Below, piece after piece: positions 13,257 to 25,411 of a stretch of 64,000 nt of DNA. Source of the stretch: Romanomermis culicivorax (lineage: Eukaryota; Nematoda; Enoplea; Mermithida; Mermithidae). The notes beneath the pieces were generated by a model. It saw nothing but the letters and a program-made list of their open reading frames with translations. It had not been told where the DNA came from and did no database searches. The stretch is taken from positions 496,001-560,000 of the forward strand of contig CAWUHX010000022.1 in NCBI GenBank assembly GCA_963922205.1. Direction: 5' to 3'. Numbering within the stretch: the stretch's first letter is position 1; each line of letters begins with the position of its first letter. The translations under genes and the position numbers were made by a program.

Positions 13257-14145
13257 AAAAGAGTTTCATGAGCAAAAAAATTGCTCGCTTGGGAATTGCT
13301 GACATGGAAATACCCCGGCGCTAAAATGACCAGCACCGCAATGTTATAGACAGGCGCATTTCGAGGATTTTAAGCATGTGAGTTACACAAAATTTTCCGC
13401 TCCAAGGCCATATTTAAATTAAAATTCGCATATATGCGGTCTTCGGTGGTAGGCTGTCCTATAAGACTTACGGTTTAAACCGATAATAGCGATTACTACA
13501 ATAATGTCCCTAGACGAAACGAAAAATCATCTCTGATACGCTACGGAGTACACAGTTCTGAACTTTGATGAAGTTCAAAAGCTCTCAGATCGGAAATGGG
13601 TCAAGATTCCTGTGTGAAACTTTCCTGATTCCAGTGAGTCCTATCGAATGCAATTTTTTACCCGTACCTTTTACGTTTCCAAGGTGTAAGCAAACTTTCG
13701 ATTGTTTAGCACATTATGCAAATTTCAGTGTAAAGCAGATCTATAGGCAAAAGTGGTTAGTGTAAAATACTCGGGTTGCCTTCGGCTATCAATGCACTAT
13801 TACATCTAGGATTTCTGAATTTATACTTTGAGATCCTCCCTAATCACTCAAACTTGATTAGAAGATCGAGTCAGCCACATTTGCTGATTACGATAAGTAA
13901 AACAAATCAATAATGTTACAACAGTCATGTCCACTGATAAACTAATAATATTTTGAACGTGTAACCTGTGAATGACGACCTAATATGCGCACGGTAAAAT
14001 TTTTCAACACTTCATCAAAATTGAAAAATCAAAGCATATATTTTTGCACGTCAATGTTGTAATGTATATTTGAGACACATTACACCTCTGAACTCCATCG
14101 TCACGAGAAATAATTATCATTAATAAGACATATAATGTTGAGAAA
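13257..14145. other. Intergenic stretch, no gene recognised
   Basis: AT-rich sequence. The short + frame at 13565-13765 has no recognisable family. Nothing else is supported. Confidence 0.4.
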
Positions 14146-14385
14146 AAAGTACCCCAAATGTTTGGAAAGCGAAAAATGATCAAAATAAGTACCGCCCTCA
14201 AAGTCGTCTACACAAGGCTTTTGCTGTTGGATCTATTACTCAAAAAATTCCAAGAATTAGTTTAGTAGGCTCAAAAGTTTTCAGTCTCATGCGACATATG
14301 GTTTAGCTGGAAATAGTAAAAATAAGATTTATCACTTGCTTTCCACTCTCAAATTTACAAGCATTTCAAGAAAAACAGACTATAG
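14146..14385. mobile_element. MITE, CTATAGTCTG family, copy 4
   Basis: The right end is intact (ACAAGCATTTCAAGAAAAAC AGACTATAG), and interior blocks match other copies (AAGTACCGCCCTCAAAGTCG, TTGCTTTCCACTCTC). The left end is degenerate, so its coordinate is approximate. Confidence 0.65.
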
Positions 14386-14978
14386 AACACGATTTCTGAG
14401 AGGATAAGTTGAAAATTAATTATCTCTCAAAAATGGGATGTATTGGGAAGTTTCGTGCTCTGAATTTTATGGCAGCACTGGTTTTGCTGAAAAATGAAAA
14501 TTCACGCGGCTACAGTATACCAAAGTTTGAAAATAGATTATTTTTTGGCATTTTTCAGTGGTCTTGCTAGCTAAAGCGATATTTCGGGATTGAAAATATC
14601 TTATTCGATAAATAAATATTCATTCTACATAGGAGAGGATAAACTTCCTTTTGGTGTAACTTTGCAGTAAATTGTTGCATCGAGCCAGAAAAATTTTGCT
14701 CATGAACATTCCCGAGCACCATCCCATCGGTTGTCACAGAATTTTATTTTCTTATTTTGTAGCTCGTGCATTCTTACTGTACTAGTATAATTATCATCAA
14801 AACGTTTGTATGTTTGGGTACAGCTCTGAAAAAGGTATACTTTTGGGAATCGCTCAGAAGTTAGTGGATTTTCCTGGTGGCTCTTGTCCACCTCTTGCGA
14901 TACATTTATTATCTGTACTATAGAATTATCAAATAACTATCAGACTATAGTTTAATGTACTAATTATTTCAACATTTT

Positions 14979-15600
14979 GATTGTGTGTCGATACCCCGAC
15001 CATCCCTTTATCCCGACCATCCCTTTACCCCAACCATCCCGTTATGCCGACCATCCCGTTACCCCGATTAATGTTAAAAGTGAAATAAAAACAAATCCCT
15101 TTATCCCAACCGTCCCTTTCCCCGACCGTACCTTTACCTCGACTCCCTTGATACTATTTTAACTAACAACTTCATTTGGAAGAGCCTCAACAGTAGCCTA
15201 AGCCTAAGGAAAATTTTAAAGGAAACATAAATGCCTACTCACTAATCACAGAAATCCATGATCAAAACTAACAAACAACTCATATACAGTAATTAGGCTG
15301 AAGGCCGTATTTATTTTTTTGATTTGGTCTGAATTATATGAAAAATAAATGAATCAGAAACGTTGTAGTACCTGTAATATCATTTTTCATAATCAATTAA
15401 TTAATTTTGTTTTGCACTAAAGGATGTAAATCTGTAAGTTCCTAATTATAACGTAAATACAGACTTGCAAAAAACAACACCCGGGGTAACGGGATTATTA
15501 TAAAAAAGGAGCCTTTCATGAAATTTTGCATTGGTCGGAATATCGGAAGTTTAATGCATTAGTCGGGGTAACGGGATGGTCGGGGTAAGGGGACACAACG
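14979..15600. mobile_element. TIR element A with subterminal repeat words and 9-bp target duplication
   Basis: The 622-bp element starts GATTGTGTGTCGATACCCCG and ends GTAAGGGGACACAACG. It is flanked on both sides by CAACATTTT (14970-14978 and 15601-15609), an exact 9-bp duplication. Inside each end is a tandem series of words of the type CGACCATCCCTTTACCC, pointing inward as inverted arrays. There is no ORF of note, so it is non-autonomous. A 9-bp duplication is typical of Mutator-like elements; that assignment is inference. Confidence 0.85.
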
Positions 15601-15783
15601 CAACATTTTACACTGTGCAGAGGAGCAAAAAAATCCTTTTCAATAGCGCTCCCGAACACCTTCAGCTGTCATGGCGCGAAATTTTATATTTTTATTCTCT
15701 ATTTCAAATATCTTACACCTGTTGTGAAAGTAACTTTATCATCATCGCGCACCGTTTTGGGAGCTGTAGAAATTTGCACGCAT

Positions 15784-16817
15784 GATTGTGTGCCCTTTCT
15801 TCGACTATCGCTTTTCCCGACCGTCCCTTTTCCCGACTAATGCTAAGAATAAATACAAAAAATCACCTTTCCCCGAGCACCCCTTTTCCCCGACCATCCC
15901 TTTTTCACGACTAATGTCATAAAAAAAGTAAGAAAAATTTATGTCTTATTACAAAAGCTTGCCTACAAGAAAATTTAAACTGAGCTACACATTATTTTCC
16001 AATGGATGTTTTCCCACTGTGCTTTACAAAACTTCAAGCCCAGAGCAGATATATAAAGCAAAGAATGTCTGATTAATTTGGTCTTAGTTCTTTAATTTCT
16101 TCTCAAAAATGGAAGATTATGGTCCTGCAACATTTATTCTTACCAAACATCGAAAATCGAATTTATTAAAATGGGAGAGTTTGGCTAATCCGAATCATTT
16201 TTTTCTTTTTCAAGAATAAATCTTACGTACCCACTTTTTTAAAGTGTGTCACAATGATAAAAATGTATGATAATGCAAAAAATATGGCCCTAAATCAAAG
16301 CAAATCGAAGTTCCTACATGAAAGTATATCAAATCACCAAGTTTTCAACAACTGATTCATGGCCATGAATCTGTAATAATATGTCCTGCTGCGCTGAAAT
16401 GATATTCACTTACAGCACTGGAAGCTAGAATCACCATAATTTCCATAGCCAATTTGGTTTAATTCCTCAAAATCTTTCTTTATAGATATGTAAAGGGTTA
16501 TCTGTTGAAGCAATCAAAATTTTACATTCTGATTTACTCTGCAACGAAATAGCCATGCGCATCTTTTTTTATGTAACACTCTGTATGTAATTGCTTTCGT
16601 GATTAAGAAATTTTAAACAAAAAAATTGTGCGATAAATGTCAACGTTCGCGGAATCGGGATTATTACAAAAATTGAGTCGTCCGAGAAACTTCATATTGC
16701 TCGGGTAATCGGGAATTTGAAGCATTGGTCGTGGAAAAAGGATAGTCGGGAAAAAAGAATGGTCGGGAAAAAGAGATGGTTGGGGAATGGGAATGTTCGG
16801 GGAATGAAGATACAACC
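15784..16817. mobile_element. TIR element B, relative of A
   Basis: It starts GATTGTGTGCCCTTTCTTCG and ends GAATGAAGATACAACC. Near the left end the words read CGACCGTCCCTTTTCCC, and near the right end GGTCGGGAAAAAGAGATGG in inverse orientation. The element is about 1.03 kb, with no coding capacity seen. Flanks GCACGCAT and GCTGGCAT agree at 6 of 8 positions, a possible worn target duplication. Confidence 0.75.
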
Positions 16818-16984
16818 GCTGGCATTACACTTTAATTCAAATCTGTTTTTGAATCTGAATAAATACCCAACCAGTTAAGTTCTGGGAATACAAGATGCAT
16901 CTTTACCTTATACATCATAGGAAAAAAATATCGAAAAAATAAATAAAAAAAATATTTTCTGATATTATTAATTTTCAAATTATT

Positions 16985-17167
16985 ATAGGTCAATAGAACA
17001 ATAAGTCAAATCTATCAGAAATCGTGGCTCAAAAAATTAGTAAACAGTAGTTGAGTAGGCTCACAAATTTTCAGTCCCGTGTGACACACGGTTTAGCAGA
17101 AAATCAAGGAAACATAGAATCAAAACTTTCTGCTCTGATTACTCACAATATTCCAAGAAAAATAGAT
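16985..17167. mobile_element. MITE, CTATAGTCTG family, worn copy 5
   Basis: Interior blocks AGTTGAGTAGGCTCACAAAT and TTTTCAGTCCCGTGTGACAC match other family copies, and the right end reads TTCCAAGAAAAATAGATTA. The left end is lost, so limits are approximate. Confidence 0.5.
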
Positions 17168-17228
17168 TAAGGTGATAGTTCGACCAATCAGCATGTTTAG
17201 AATGCTAGTTTGATGATAATTCCAGGAA

Positions 17229-17440
17229 TCAAAACGTAAAATCCGCTTTTTACAAAATGCTTGCAGATTGAAAATAGACAAAAGCAAGTACCGCTTTCCT
17301 AGTATTTATACAAACCTTTGCCGTATAATTTTTCTTGAAAAATTTGTAATTTAGTCGAGTAGGCTCACAAATTTCAAGTCTATTGTAAAAATATGAAAAA
17401 TTCTTGTTTTCCATTTTTATTATATACAAATTCTAATCGA
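17229..17440. mobile_element. MITE, CTATAGTCTG family, worn copy 6
   Basis: The left end reads CCGCTTTTTACAAAATGCTT, followed by family blocks (GTACCGCTTTCCTAG, AGTCGAGTAGGCTCACAAAT). The right end is degenerate. It lies immediately left of element C. Confidence 0.5.
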
Positions 17441-17492
17441 CTTTTTAATCATCCCCTGATACAGCTGTTGATCAAAAATTTTTATAAAATTT

Positions 17493-18366
17493 GATTGTAT
17501 GCCGGGTTGGCGAAAGTGCCGGGTTGGCGAAAGGACCGGGTTGTCGAAGAGACCGGGTTGGCGAAAGGACCGGGTTGTCGAATAATGTTATAAAATTCCG
17601 AGTTGTCGAATGAGTTTAACAGATAGTAAAAAAGCGTACCGGGTTGTCGAACAACACATTAGAACATTATACATTATTTGACTATGACGTTTGATCTTCA
17701 GTCTTCACTGTCCAGGATGGCTAAAGAAAGAACTCATGTTTCCTCAACAATATATTTACGTTAAATAAAACGGTGATAGAAAAATCATAGCATCTGACAA
17801 GTGACAACATTCTTGAGTGATTTAGAATCGAACTAAGTTTGTTTATGATCTCAAGAGAAATTCATATTTTCGATCAAAAAGCGTGAACAAATGTTTTTAT
17901 TCAGAATGCAATACTATTCAACCAAGTAAATATACAAGTTGACGCATGAAAATTTGAATATCTGAAAACAGCTTCACCGTAATCAGCCTGCATTATTGCA
18001 AATTGCAATCAACAATGATGATATTAATAATAATAATAATAATATTGAACATAAAACTACGTTTTAGCATTAAGAATCGTTTAACATTGTGAGAAAAATT
18101 TTCTATTGCAACAAAATAATGTCTATTTTTATCCTACAAACTGACTTTACCTAATTTGCATGAGTACCGGATGTCGAGTGCTTTTTTCGACAACCCGGTA
18201 CACTTAATTTAAAGCGTTATTCGACAAGGCGGTACACTTTTAAAAAACGATTTTCTGCTTTCTTTTTATAACATTATTCGACAACCCGGTCCTTTCGCCA
18301 ACCCGGTCTCTTCGACAACCCGGTCCTTTCGCCAACCCGGCACTTTCGCCAACCCGGCATACACCC
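17493..18366. mobile_element. TIR element C with near-perfect 100-bp repeat-word termini
   Basis: The left end (GATTGTATGCCGGGTTGGCG) and the inverted right end agree almost base for base for about 100 bp. Each end is built from five tandem words alternating CCGGGTTGGCGAAAG and CCGGGTTGTCGAA in the same order. It is flanked by TAAAATTT on both sides (17485-17492 and 18367-18374), eight exact bases, with the next base mismatched. The interior is AT-rich, contains a short AAT microsatellite near 18027-18045, and has no ORF. The terminal bases resemble elements A and B although the repeat words differ. Confidence 0.85.
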
Positions 18367-18719
18367 TAAAATTTATCTGCTAATTTTATTTTGCGATCGA
18401 CATTTCTTGTATAAAAGAAAAAACGTCGTAGTCTTCTATTTTGAGAATGCTAGCTAGATTACATAAGGTGAAAAAGTCACACCCATACATTGGCATGGAG
18501 GTTCGGGGAGAGTTTTGACCTCCTCCAGATAGTAAAATTTTAAGGTGAGAAGGAATATGTTTCTTCCAAAACGTGACAAATCAGGTATTAATTGGTAGCT
18601 CTTGTTGAGGTCTACTTAAAAAGCATGACGAATGGTGTAGCCTTATTTCTAACAGAGTTATGGATGGTTAAAGTTTTTTAAAATTTGATTGACTTCTCCT
18701 AGATTTTCCTTGCTGCTGA

Positions 18720-19375
18720 AGTGTGGTGACAATACGACAGTCCAGTTACCTCGACTGTCCCGTTACCTCGACTACGTTGTGGCGTCAAAAAAATTACAAA
18801 GTAAAATTTACAACTCGTATTATTTTCCCCCAGGCTTCTCTCATATAACTATAGCATCAATATTTTACAAGAAATTACATCTGATCTTCTTCTGAACTAT
18901 CCATAAAGTTGCAGTTGAATTTCGGCCCAAATGGAAGATTATGGTCAGAAGAACTGATTTATTGAAATGCGAAAGTGGGGCTCAGCCAAATTATTTCTAC
19001 CTTTTGCACTAAAATAAATCTGTTAGATTGACTGATGGATCAACTAATGATTGCCATCAGTGTAGAATCGTGATAAACTCGGGGACAAAAAAGGAAGAAC
19101 AGAGGTCAAAAATAATTGAATCATTAGCAATCCCGAAGTTGGTCACAACCATCTTGTGCCCCAATGGATGATGTGACTATTGAAACATTAGCATTGACCA
19201 GTAAGATGATAGAAGGAACGGAATCTATTAGAGCGTATTGAGATTCATAGTATACGTAGCACAGTCGCGAGGTAACGGAATAGTGAAAAAAGGATTCATT
19301 GGTGGATGTAACGGGTTTAAGTCGAGGTAACGGGACGGTCGAGGTAACGGGACAGTCGAGGCATCGGGACACAAC
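18720..19375. mobile_element. TIR element D, relative of A
   Basis: Left-end words are CAGTTACCTCGACTGTCCCG and onward. The right end reads GGTCGAGGTAACGGGACAGT then CGAGGCATCGGGACACAAC, the inverse pattern. The right terminus GGGACACAAC matches element A. The left terminus is worn, so its coordinate is approximate and no target duplication could be set. Confidence 0.7.
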
Positions 19376-20780
19376 TTCCATCAACAACTGGTTATTATCA
19401 GACAATATTTCAGAATGGGGAACAATACGGATGAATCGATTGATAAGACATAGTTTTCTAATATGAATAAATATAGCCTGATTTGAGTTCCTTTTTCAGT
19501 CATCTAAATTTGAAAGCAAAACCTTCATGCTAAAAATTTAGATTTATTCATGACGAATGTACTAAATTTTGATTGAGCAATTATTGATTTCGAAATCTGC
19601 ATTTGAAGCTAAGCTACAAAAAAATTTACACCATAATCAGACCAGATTTTGGTGAAAGTAGTCTATATCATCAAATCTCAATTTTTTGACAGAATTCAGG
19701 AAGTTCAATACTCGTTTGAAATAGCTGAATCAAGGAATCGAGGACGCACTAATCTATAATATTTCCATGTCACATAGTTGTTAAACCTGAGAATCATAAA
19801 TCTGTAGTTCAAGATCCAACCCTGACGGCATCAAACACCACAAAGTTGCACTTCGTCAGCTTCGTAGCTTCACTCTTGGAACAATATAAAATTAATTTAT
19901 CCTTACTTTTCAGTTTCACGGAACATCATAAACAAGAGGTATTTAAAAATGAATGATCGAGTTCGGAGTTCGGAACCGATGTAATTGGAGAAACATCGGT
20001 CCTGTCGGAGGAATGTGCATGCAAAGATACAAGCACATCATGAATACAAAAAACCTTTCGACTTTTGTCCGTACTCAATCGGAAAAAAGACATTCCAACA
20101 TTCTAGAATGATAAGCATTTTTCTACATTCTACTAATCTTATTCACGGATGCCTGAAGCCTTTAAATGTCGCCATAAGTTCAACGTTAGCGCCGAGGGAA
20201 ATTGAATTATTTTAGTAAAAACAAGGGGAAAAGAATCATTCATAGCATGTAGCACTGATTGCTTCCTTTTGATAGATACATGTAGACATTCATTTGTATG
20301 TAAAATGTGCGTTATATATTTTATAAAAGGAAGGGAAAGCAATAAAAAAAGATTTGAATATCCCCATTCTTTGTTTTCTAGTGGAAAAGGTCTGATCACA
20401 AAGATGTCGAAAAAGGTACGGGATATGAAATCATCTGAAGTTTCAAAAATTTATATAGCCCATTTACTTTCGACAACCAAAAAACTAAATTCAATTTGAA
20501 ACGCAATTTTTTGGAGTGGCAAATTCTACACTGTAGGAAAACGCTGAATTTTTCAACAATGAGAAGACCAAAATCATAGGAAAATCTCAATGCTTATGCC
20601 CTTTTGCTTCAGATTAAACTGTGTTTTACGTTTGAATTTTTACATCGTTTGTCGTATTTGTTTGGAAGAGGTTAAAGCTTTTTGATGCGATTGAGTTCAA
20701 TGAATAAAACGACTTCACGTTAATTATGTTTCTTTTGGCATTTGCATAATTTAAAACTCACTTTTTGGGTAGCACTTTGA
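19376..20780. other. Intergenic stretch, no gene recognised
   Basis: Small frames at 19985-20215 and 20139-20590 show no recognisable family. No structured RNA or further clear repeat was seen. Confidence 0.35.
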
Positions 20781-20784
20781 TCTG

Positions 20785-20915
20785 CACCACACATTCGGGT
20801 ATCGGGAAGCCTTCTCAAAACATTGTCTGAAAAATTTTCATCGGTTAGGTTAACAGGAATTTTGTTATTAGTCGAGCGGAAAGGTGCGGTCGGGTTAAAA
20901 GGGGACACAACCGAA
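20785..20915. mobile_element. Solitary right end of an A-type TIR element (E)
   Basis: The sequence ends AGTCGAGCGGAAAGGTGCGG TCGGGTTAAAAGGGGACACAACC, which is the right-end pattern of elements A and D. I did not find a matching left end upstream, so this is a fragment or has a badly worn partner. Confidence 0.5.
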
Positions 20916-21970
20916 CTTAGTAATATGCAACGATTTCGAATTTTCATCGAAAACATGAATTAATAATTATTCTGCTCAAGTGCCCGGAGCTACGCATTTT
21001 GAACTTATTTCAAATGTTCTTGAGAAAGCTGGAATGTTTCTAAACCATAGTACCGGATTTGTAACGGCAAGACGACAAATTTCGTGCTGTGTGGTTAAGC
21101 CATAAACACCGCAGGATTGGGACCCTCGTCAGTATTTCCCACCTCTTAGAAAAGATCAAAGTATATAAGATGAAAATATGAAATTTGATAATCGAACTAT
21201 GATTAACACTTTTTTAATAAGACAAGTCGAAATTTACAATCGTGCGATGCTGATTCCCAGCAGAGGGAAATGCTCGACTGGTACTGAAGAACTACAACAA
21301 TAAAATTCTGTTGTAGTATAAACGATATCCTGAGAAGATATAAAATGTAAGTCTATGTTGGACGACAGATAGTATGCAAAATCTTGAATTTCACTTGAAA
21401 ACTGTTTCCCCAACTTTTTTTAGCATGTGATGGCCAAAAGCACAATTTTTAGGATGTGATGGCCAAAAACTTGAAATAGGTCCATGTTGAATTTACTTTA
21501 TTGAAGTAGTTATTGAAGTTACTTCCTGAATTCTGAAATAACAAGCGCAAATAGATGACATAAATCTAGAAAAAAGACAAGCTGCCGTCGTCGTCCATAC
21601 ATGATACTGTAATGCAAAAGAACTCAATGAGAAATATCCTAATGAACGTATCACACTTTGACATTTACTTCGGCTTTCCAAACCCTACTATTAGTTGTTT
21701 GAAAATCCTTCTTTATGCACAAACGAATGTAAAAGCTCGAGTTCTCCAGGGATTAATTTATATTACTTCTAGGGTAGGCGTCAATGTGGTTTTGAAATCT
21801 TTATGCACACATGCGGATCAAAACATCCAGATGAGTCAGAAATCTATATGAAATAAAAATCACGGGTTTACAATGACTTTCACTGTAGGTACATCCAAAG
21901 AGGAGAAAACTTTTTTCAGATAAACGCTGCAAGGAGCTACTTCGAAAGTAGTTAAAGCAATCATGATATT
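20916..21970. other. Intergenic stretch, no gene recognised
   Basis: AT-rich sequence. The short frames at 21493-21851 on both strands have no recognisable family. Nothing further is supported. Confidence 0.35.
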
Positions 21971-22224
21971 TATAATCTATTCTTCAAAATGCTTGCAAAT
22001 TTGTAAATCGACAAGTGAGACAAATTGAAATACTATCGTAAAAATCGTTTACAATGAACTTTTAATAAAACGTTCACTTAAAGGCTTGTCAATGATCAGC
22101 TGTGTATATATTCACAAGGGTTTAATCATATGTGACATATGATCTAGCTCAAAATCGTAAACATATGAAATAGTACATCTTTCCAGTTTGATTATAAGCA
22201 TTGGAAAGAAAAACATGCAGTTAG
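21971..22224. mobile_element. MITE, CTATAGTCTG family, copy 7
   Basis: The left end reads TATAATCTATTCTTCAAAAT GCTTG, and the right end GCATTGGAAAGAAAAACATGCAG is worn. Interior blocks match the family (ATCGTTTACAATGAAC, TGTGACATATGATCTAGC). Confidence 0.55.
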
Positions 22225-22534
22225 TTTAGTGAGAAGTTAAGGCCGATGTATGTATAGTCGTCCCGATCCTCAATAAAATGGCTTTCCCTGAGTCAGGAAA
22301 GCTCGTTCCCTAAATTTTCGATAGTGACACAATCCGTCATTCTACAATCATGATCGGACAGCATTCCCGACCTTATAAGGAAATGTTGTCCTGATGTCTT
22401 TCTGATCGGGAAAGGATGTCTTTCTTGACGTCGGGAACAAAGTACAAGCTTTCACGACTTTTTAGGGCTCGGGAAAGCTACAAGCTACAGTAAATACTCA
22501 TCAAATGTGCAACAGCTTTAGCCTGCGCATCGTC

Positions 22535-23093
22535 CTATAGTCTGTTTTTTTCAAATGCTTGTAACGCAAAAATGGTGAAAGTAAGTACGCATGCAGAATT
22601 TCGTGTCAAGACGATATCGTTGTTGACTGTATGTTAGGAATCCATCGACCGGCGGCTGTGAACTATTACTAAACTCTCAACTCAACTCGATAAATCTTCT
22701 AAAAATACTTTCCGTCCGATGCGAGAAATGTCCAAAAAAATCTCGCATGGATAAAAAAAAATTTCACTGCTCAGAAAAATCACTCACCTTTTCTGCGCAG
22801 AAAAAGCTAAGCAAATGACCAGAGCTGTGGCGCGATGCGTCGGATTTTGAGACTTAACCTTCCCAAAGCACACCAATTGTATCACGATCTCGATTCCCGA
22901 ATTTTTTTTCATTTTTTTTCTAATTTCCAACTTTTTTCTGAACAAATAGCCTTCAATTCGGTCAATAATTTCAATTATCGCGTTTTTTATTGTAATACAG
23001 TATAGTGTGCGCACGCGCGTTAATTGAACAAGCAATGTATACTTCATTTCATCTTTTTTCGGTTACAAGCATTCCAAAAAAAGCAGACTATAG
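22535..23093. mobile_element. Long (559-bp) member of the CTATAGTCTG TIR family
   Basis: The ends are the best-preserved inverted pair of the family: CTATAGTCTGTTTTTTTCAA ATGCTTGTAAC, and GGTTACAAGCATTCCAAAAA AAGCAGACTATAG. It is about twice the usual length. The interior has an unrelated middle with no recognisable protein. It may be closer to the parent element or carry an insertion. Confidence 0.6.
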
Positions 23094-23339
23094 TTGCACT
23101 TTTCCGCAATTGGAATTTTAAGTGAAGCGAAATTAGCAAACACAAAGAATTTGCTACAAGATTAGATGAAGTAGCCAACTACGAAGTAGTTTTTTATTTT
23201 ATTTTTTTTTTGGTGAAATATGCGCACTTTACGCAAGTGCAATCCTTTGCAACTACATCACGTTCTAATATTGCAGCCATGCTTGTTTATAACAAAACGG
23301 CAGATTTGCTGATTTTGTTAATTGATACCAGCGTTTTTA

Positions 23340-23485
23340 ATTTAAAAAAATTAATCAATTTAAAAAATTAATTAATAAAACTGAATGTTTAAAAATTTGA
23401 AAATTTGAAATTTAAAAATTCAAAAATTTAAAAATTTAAAATTTAAAGATTGGTAAATTTTTAAATTTTAAAACATTAGTTATAA
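23340..23485. repeat. Low-complexity AT tract
   Basis: Runs of AATTTAAAAATT-type words make up almost the whole stretch. Confidence 0.7.
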
Positions 23486-24179
23486 AAAATTAATTAAGCG
23501 GGAATTAAAATATGACAAATAAACGAAAAAAACCCGCAAACAAAATCAATATAATGTCCAAGATAAATAAAATGTATAAAATGTGCTGTCTGGTCGTCTT
23601 CTTTTATACAACTGATTTATCTGAATATCTGATCTTACTGTAAAATATTTGCCATGTAGTCATCTCGATCCTTAAGCCTTATTCAAAAGTGAAAAATCCT
23701 ACGATTTTTGTCGGCGACAATCGGCGACAGTCAGAGACTGTACATCTGAGTTGGGCTTTAATGTAAGGACAACTACACCTGGTCCTTTCCTGATCCTTAT
23801 CGGGTCAGGAACTCGGGATTAAGGATCTATTCAATACTATACATCGGCCTTTAGATTCAGCGATCTCAGGAAGGCAAATAAATTCAACACGGAAAAGCTA
23901 GTCAGCATATTACTGTAATAGATGGAAAAAAATTTTCGTCCATGGGCTTCAAACAGAATAATTGAAAATTTCCTTCAATAACGTTTAAAATGTTAAGATT
24001 TGTGGAGTAACACTTTGTTGTCGAGATACAGTTGTGTTCGAGACGAAATGGATAAGCATGATGATTTTTCAATCATTCTGACCATCCCTTTTGTCTCGAA
24101 GGAATTCGTCGTTTTTTACAGTTATAAAGTTTTTCACTGCATAAAAACAAGATGTCAAATTGAACCAACTTGCTCGATT

Positions 24180-24217
24180 TTTGCTGCGTCTATCATTTCA
24201 AAATAAACAGGCTATAG
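24180..24217. mobile_element. MITE, CTATAGTCTG family, right end only
   Basis: ATCATTTCAAAATAAACAGG CTATAG matches the family right terminus. No matching left end was found nearby. Confidence 0.45.
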
Positions 24218-24579
24218 ATTTAAAAGTTAATCTTCTACTATCGAGCGTGAGGTAGCCCTTATTGGAATCAAATATATTCAGAGAATTACATAAGTGACAC
24301 ATATCGGTATCTTGCTGCAAGTGTCACGATAAAATCGGCTCAATTCGTTCCTGTAAATTTATTATAGTATGGTCTACTAATTTTGAAAATGTAGGAGCAG
24401 CAAGAGTGGATTGGCTCTTTAGAGATCAGAAAACTTTTGAACCTTCGCATTGAATAAATTGTTATTAAGGAATCTCAATCAGGAATGAAACATGTCTTGA
24501 TTGTTGTTGATAAGCGCACCTTTTTTTAAATACAGCTTGCGCTACAACTTCGCTGCATCAGCCATTAAGAAAACATATT

Positions 24580-24760
24580 GACCTGTTTTTTATGAAATTT
24601 TTCTAAACAAAAATGGTACTAATATCTAATTTTGAAGACGTTTAGACGAAGATTTCACTGTAAAATTTTTCATCTATAAGAATATTAAGGATCACTTGAA
24701 TGGCCTCATAAACTTGTAATATAAAATAGCACTTCAGTTTCCTAACTAATGCACTCAAAA
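24580..24760. mobile_element. MITE, CTATAGTCTG family, left part
   Basis: The left end reads GACCTGTTTTTTATGAAATT, followed by the family block CACTGTAAAATTTTTCATCT. The right end is missing or worn. Confidence 0.5.
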
Positions 24761-24918
24761 AAAATCTATAATGAGTTTACGTCACCTATGTATGGAAACT
24801 TTGTTCCTCCTTTTATGGACAACCTCCGATCATTTTTGATCTCTTAAAAAAAGATATAATTCCAAAAAAACACAGGTGAAGTAATCCTTCTTAAAACTAG
24901 TGTCATGGTCATGTGGTG

Positions 24919-25406
24919 TAAGGCCCCTGCTATACTTCGCCGGCGGGCGCCGGTTGCAAATTTTCGCCGCTATACTTCATCCGGTGCCGTCTGGGTAGTA
25001 GTTTGAAACTGAATAATCTGTTTGTTTATTTTCTCCGATTTTTATGATTATGATTATAATTATTATTCAGATAAATATGGATTCAAATTCGGAACTTATG
25101 CTATATCAACTCTTTAGCTGAAATTTAAGATTAAATTTAACCTATTATCTGATGGAACATTTAAAAAATCTCTCCCAACCATTCCGACAATTCACTAAAC
25201 CAGGTGTGGACGAGGAGGGGTGATACAACCCCCAATAGTGAGATACCTACTGCAAACCTACGGCAAAACAATAGAAGACCAAGATGCATTGTTTGCATCA
25301 TAATTCATATGTTATAACATAAGGGCCGGCTAACGCCGGTTCAGAAATTTATATTCAACCGAAATTGACAACCGGCACCGGCCGTCGGAGTATAGCAGGG
25401 GCTTTA
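24919..25406. mobile_element. 488-bp TIR element H, GC-rich ends
   Basis: The left end TAAGGCCCCTGCTATACTTC and the right end GGAGTATAGCAGGGGCTTTA are inverses. The subterminal parts are rich in GCCGGCGGGCGCCGG-type words. The middle is AT-rich and non-coding. The terminal pattern resembles element G (AAGGCCCTGTCATACTTC followed by CGCG words), suggesting one broad family. A neighbouring hAT-like element abuts the right end. Confidence 0.75.
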
Positions 25407-25411
25407 GTGTA

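Larger units (their letters stand above)
22241..23849. mobile_element. About 1.6-kb TIR element with GGCCGATGTAT ends, hosting another element
   Basis: The left terminus GGCCGATGTATGTATAG and the right terminus ACTATACATCGGCC are inverses. Subterminal words with CGGGAA and TCCTGA recur in both halves (GATCCTTATCGGGTCAGGAA on the right). Flanks TTAA and TTTA are suggestive but not a secure duplication. A long member of the CTATAGTCTG family lies inside (22535-23093). Confidence 0.55.

Noticed and set aside
15784..16825. Target duplication for element B
   Set aside because: Flanks agree at only 6 of 8 positions, so it is mentioned but not claimed.
19790..19860. TTCAAGATCC string resembling a tRNA B box
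   Set aside because: No A box at proper distance and no cloverleaf could be drawn.
22237..23853. TTAA flank suggesting a piggyBac-type element
   Set aside because: Only the left flank is TTAA, the right is TTTA, and the termini do not resemble piggyBac ends.
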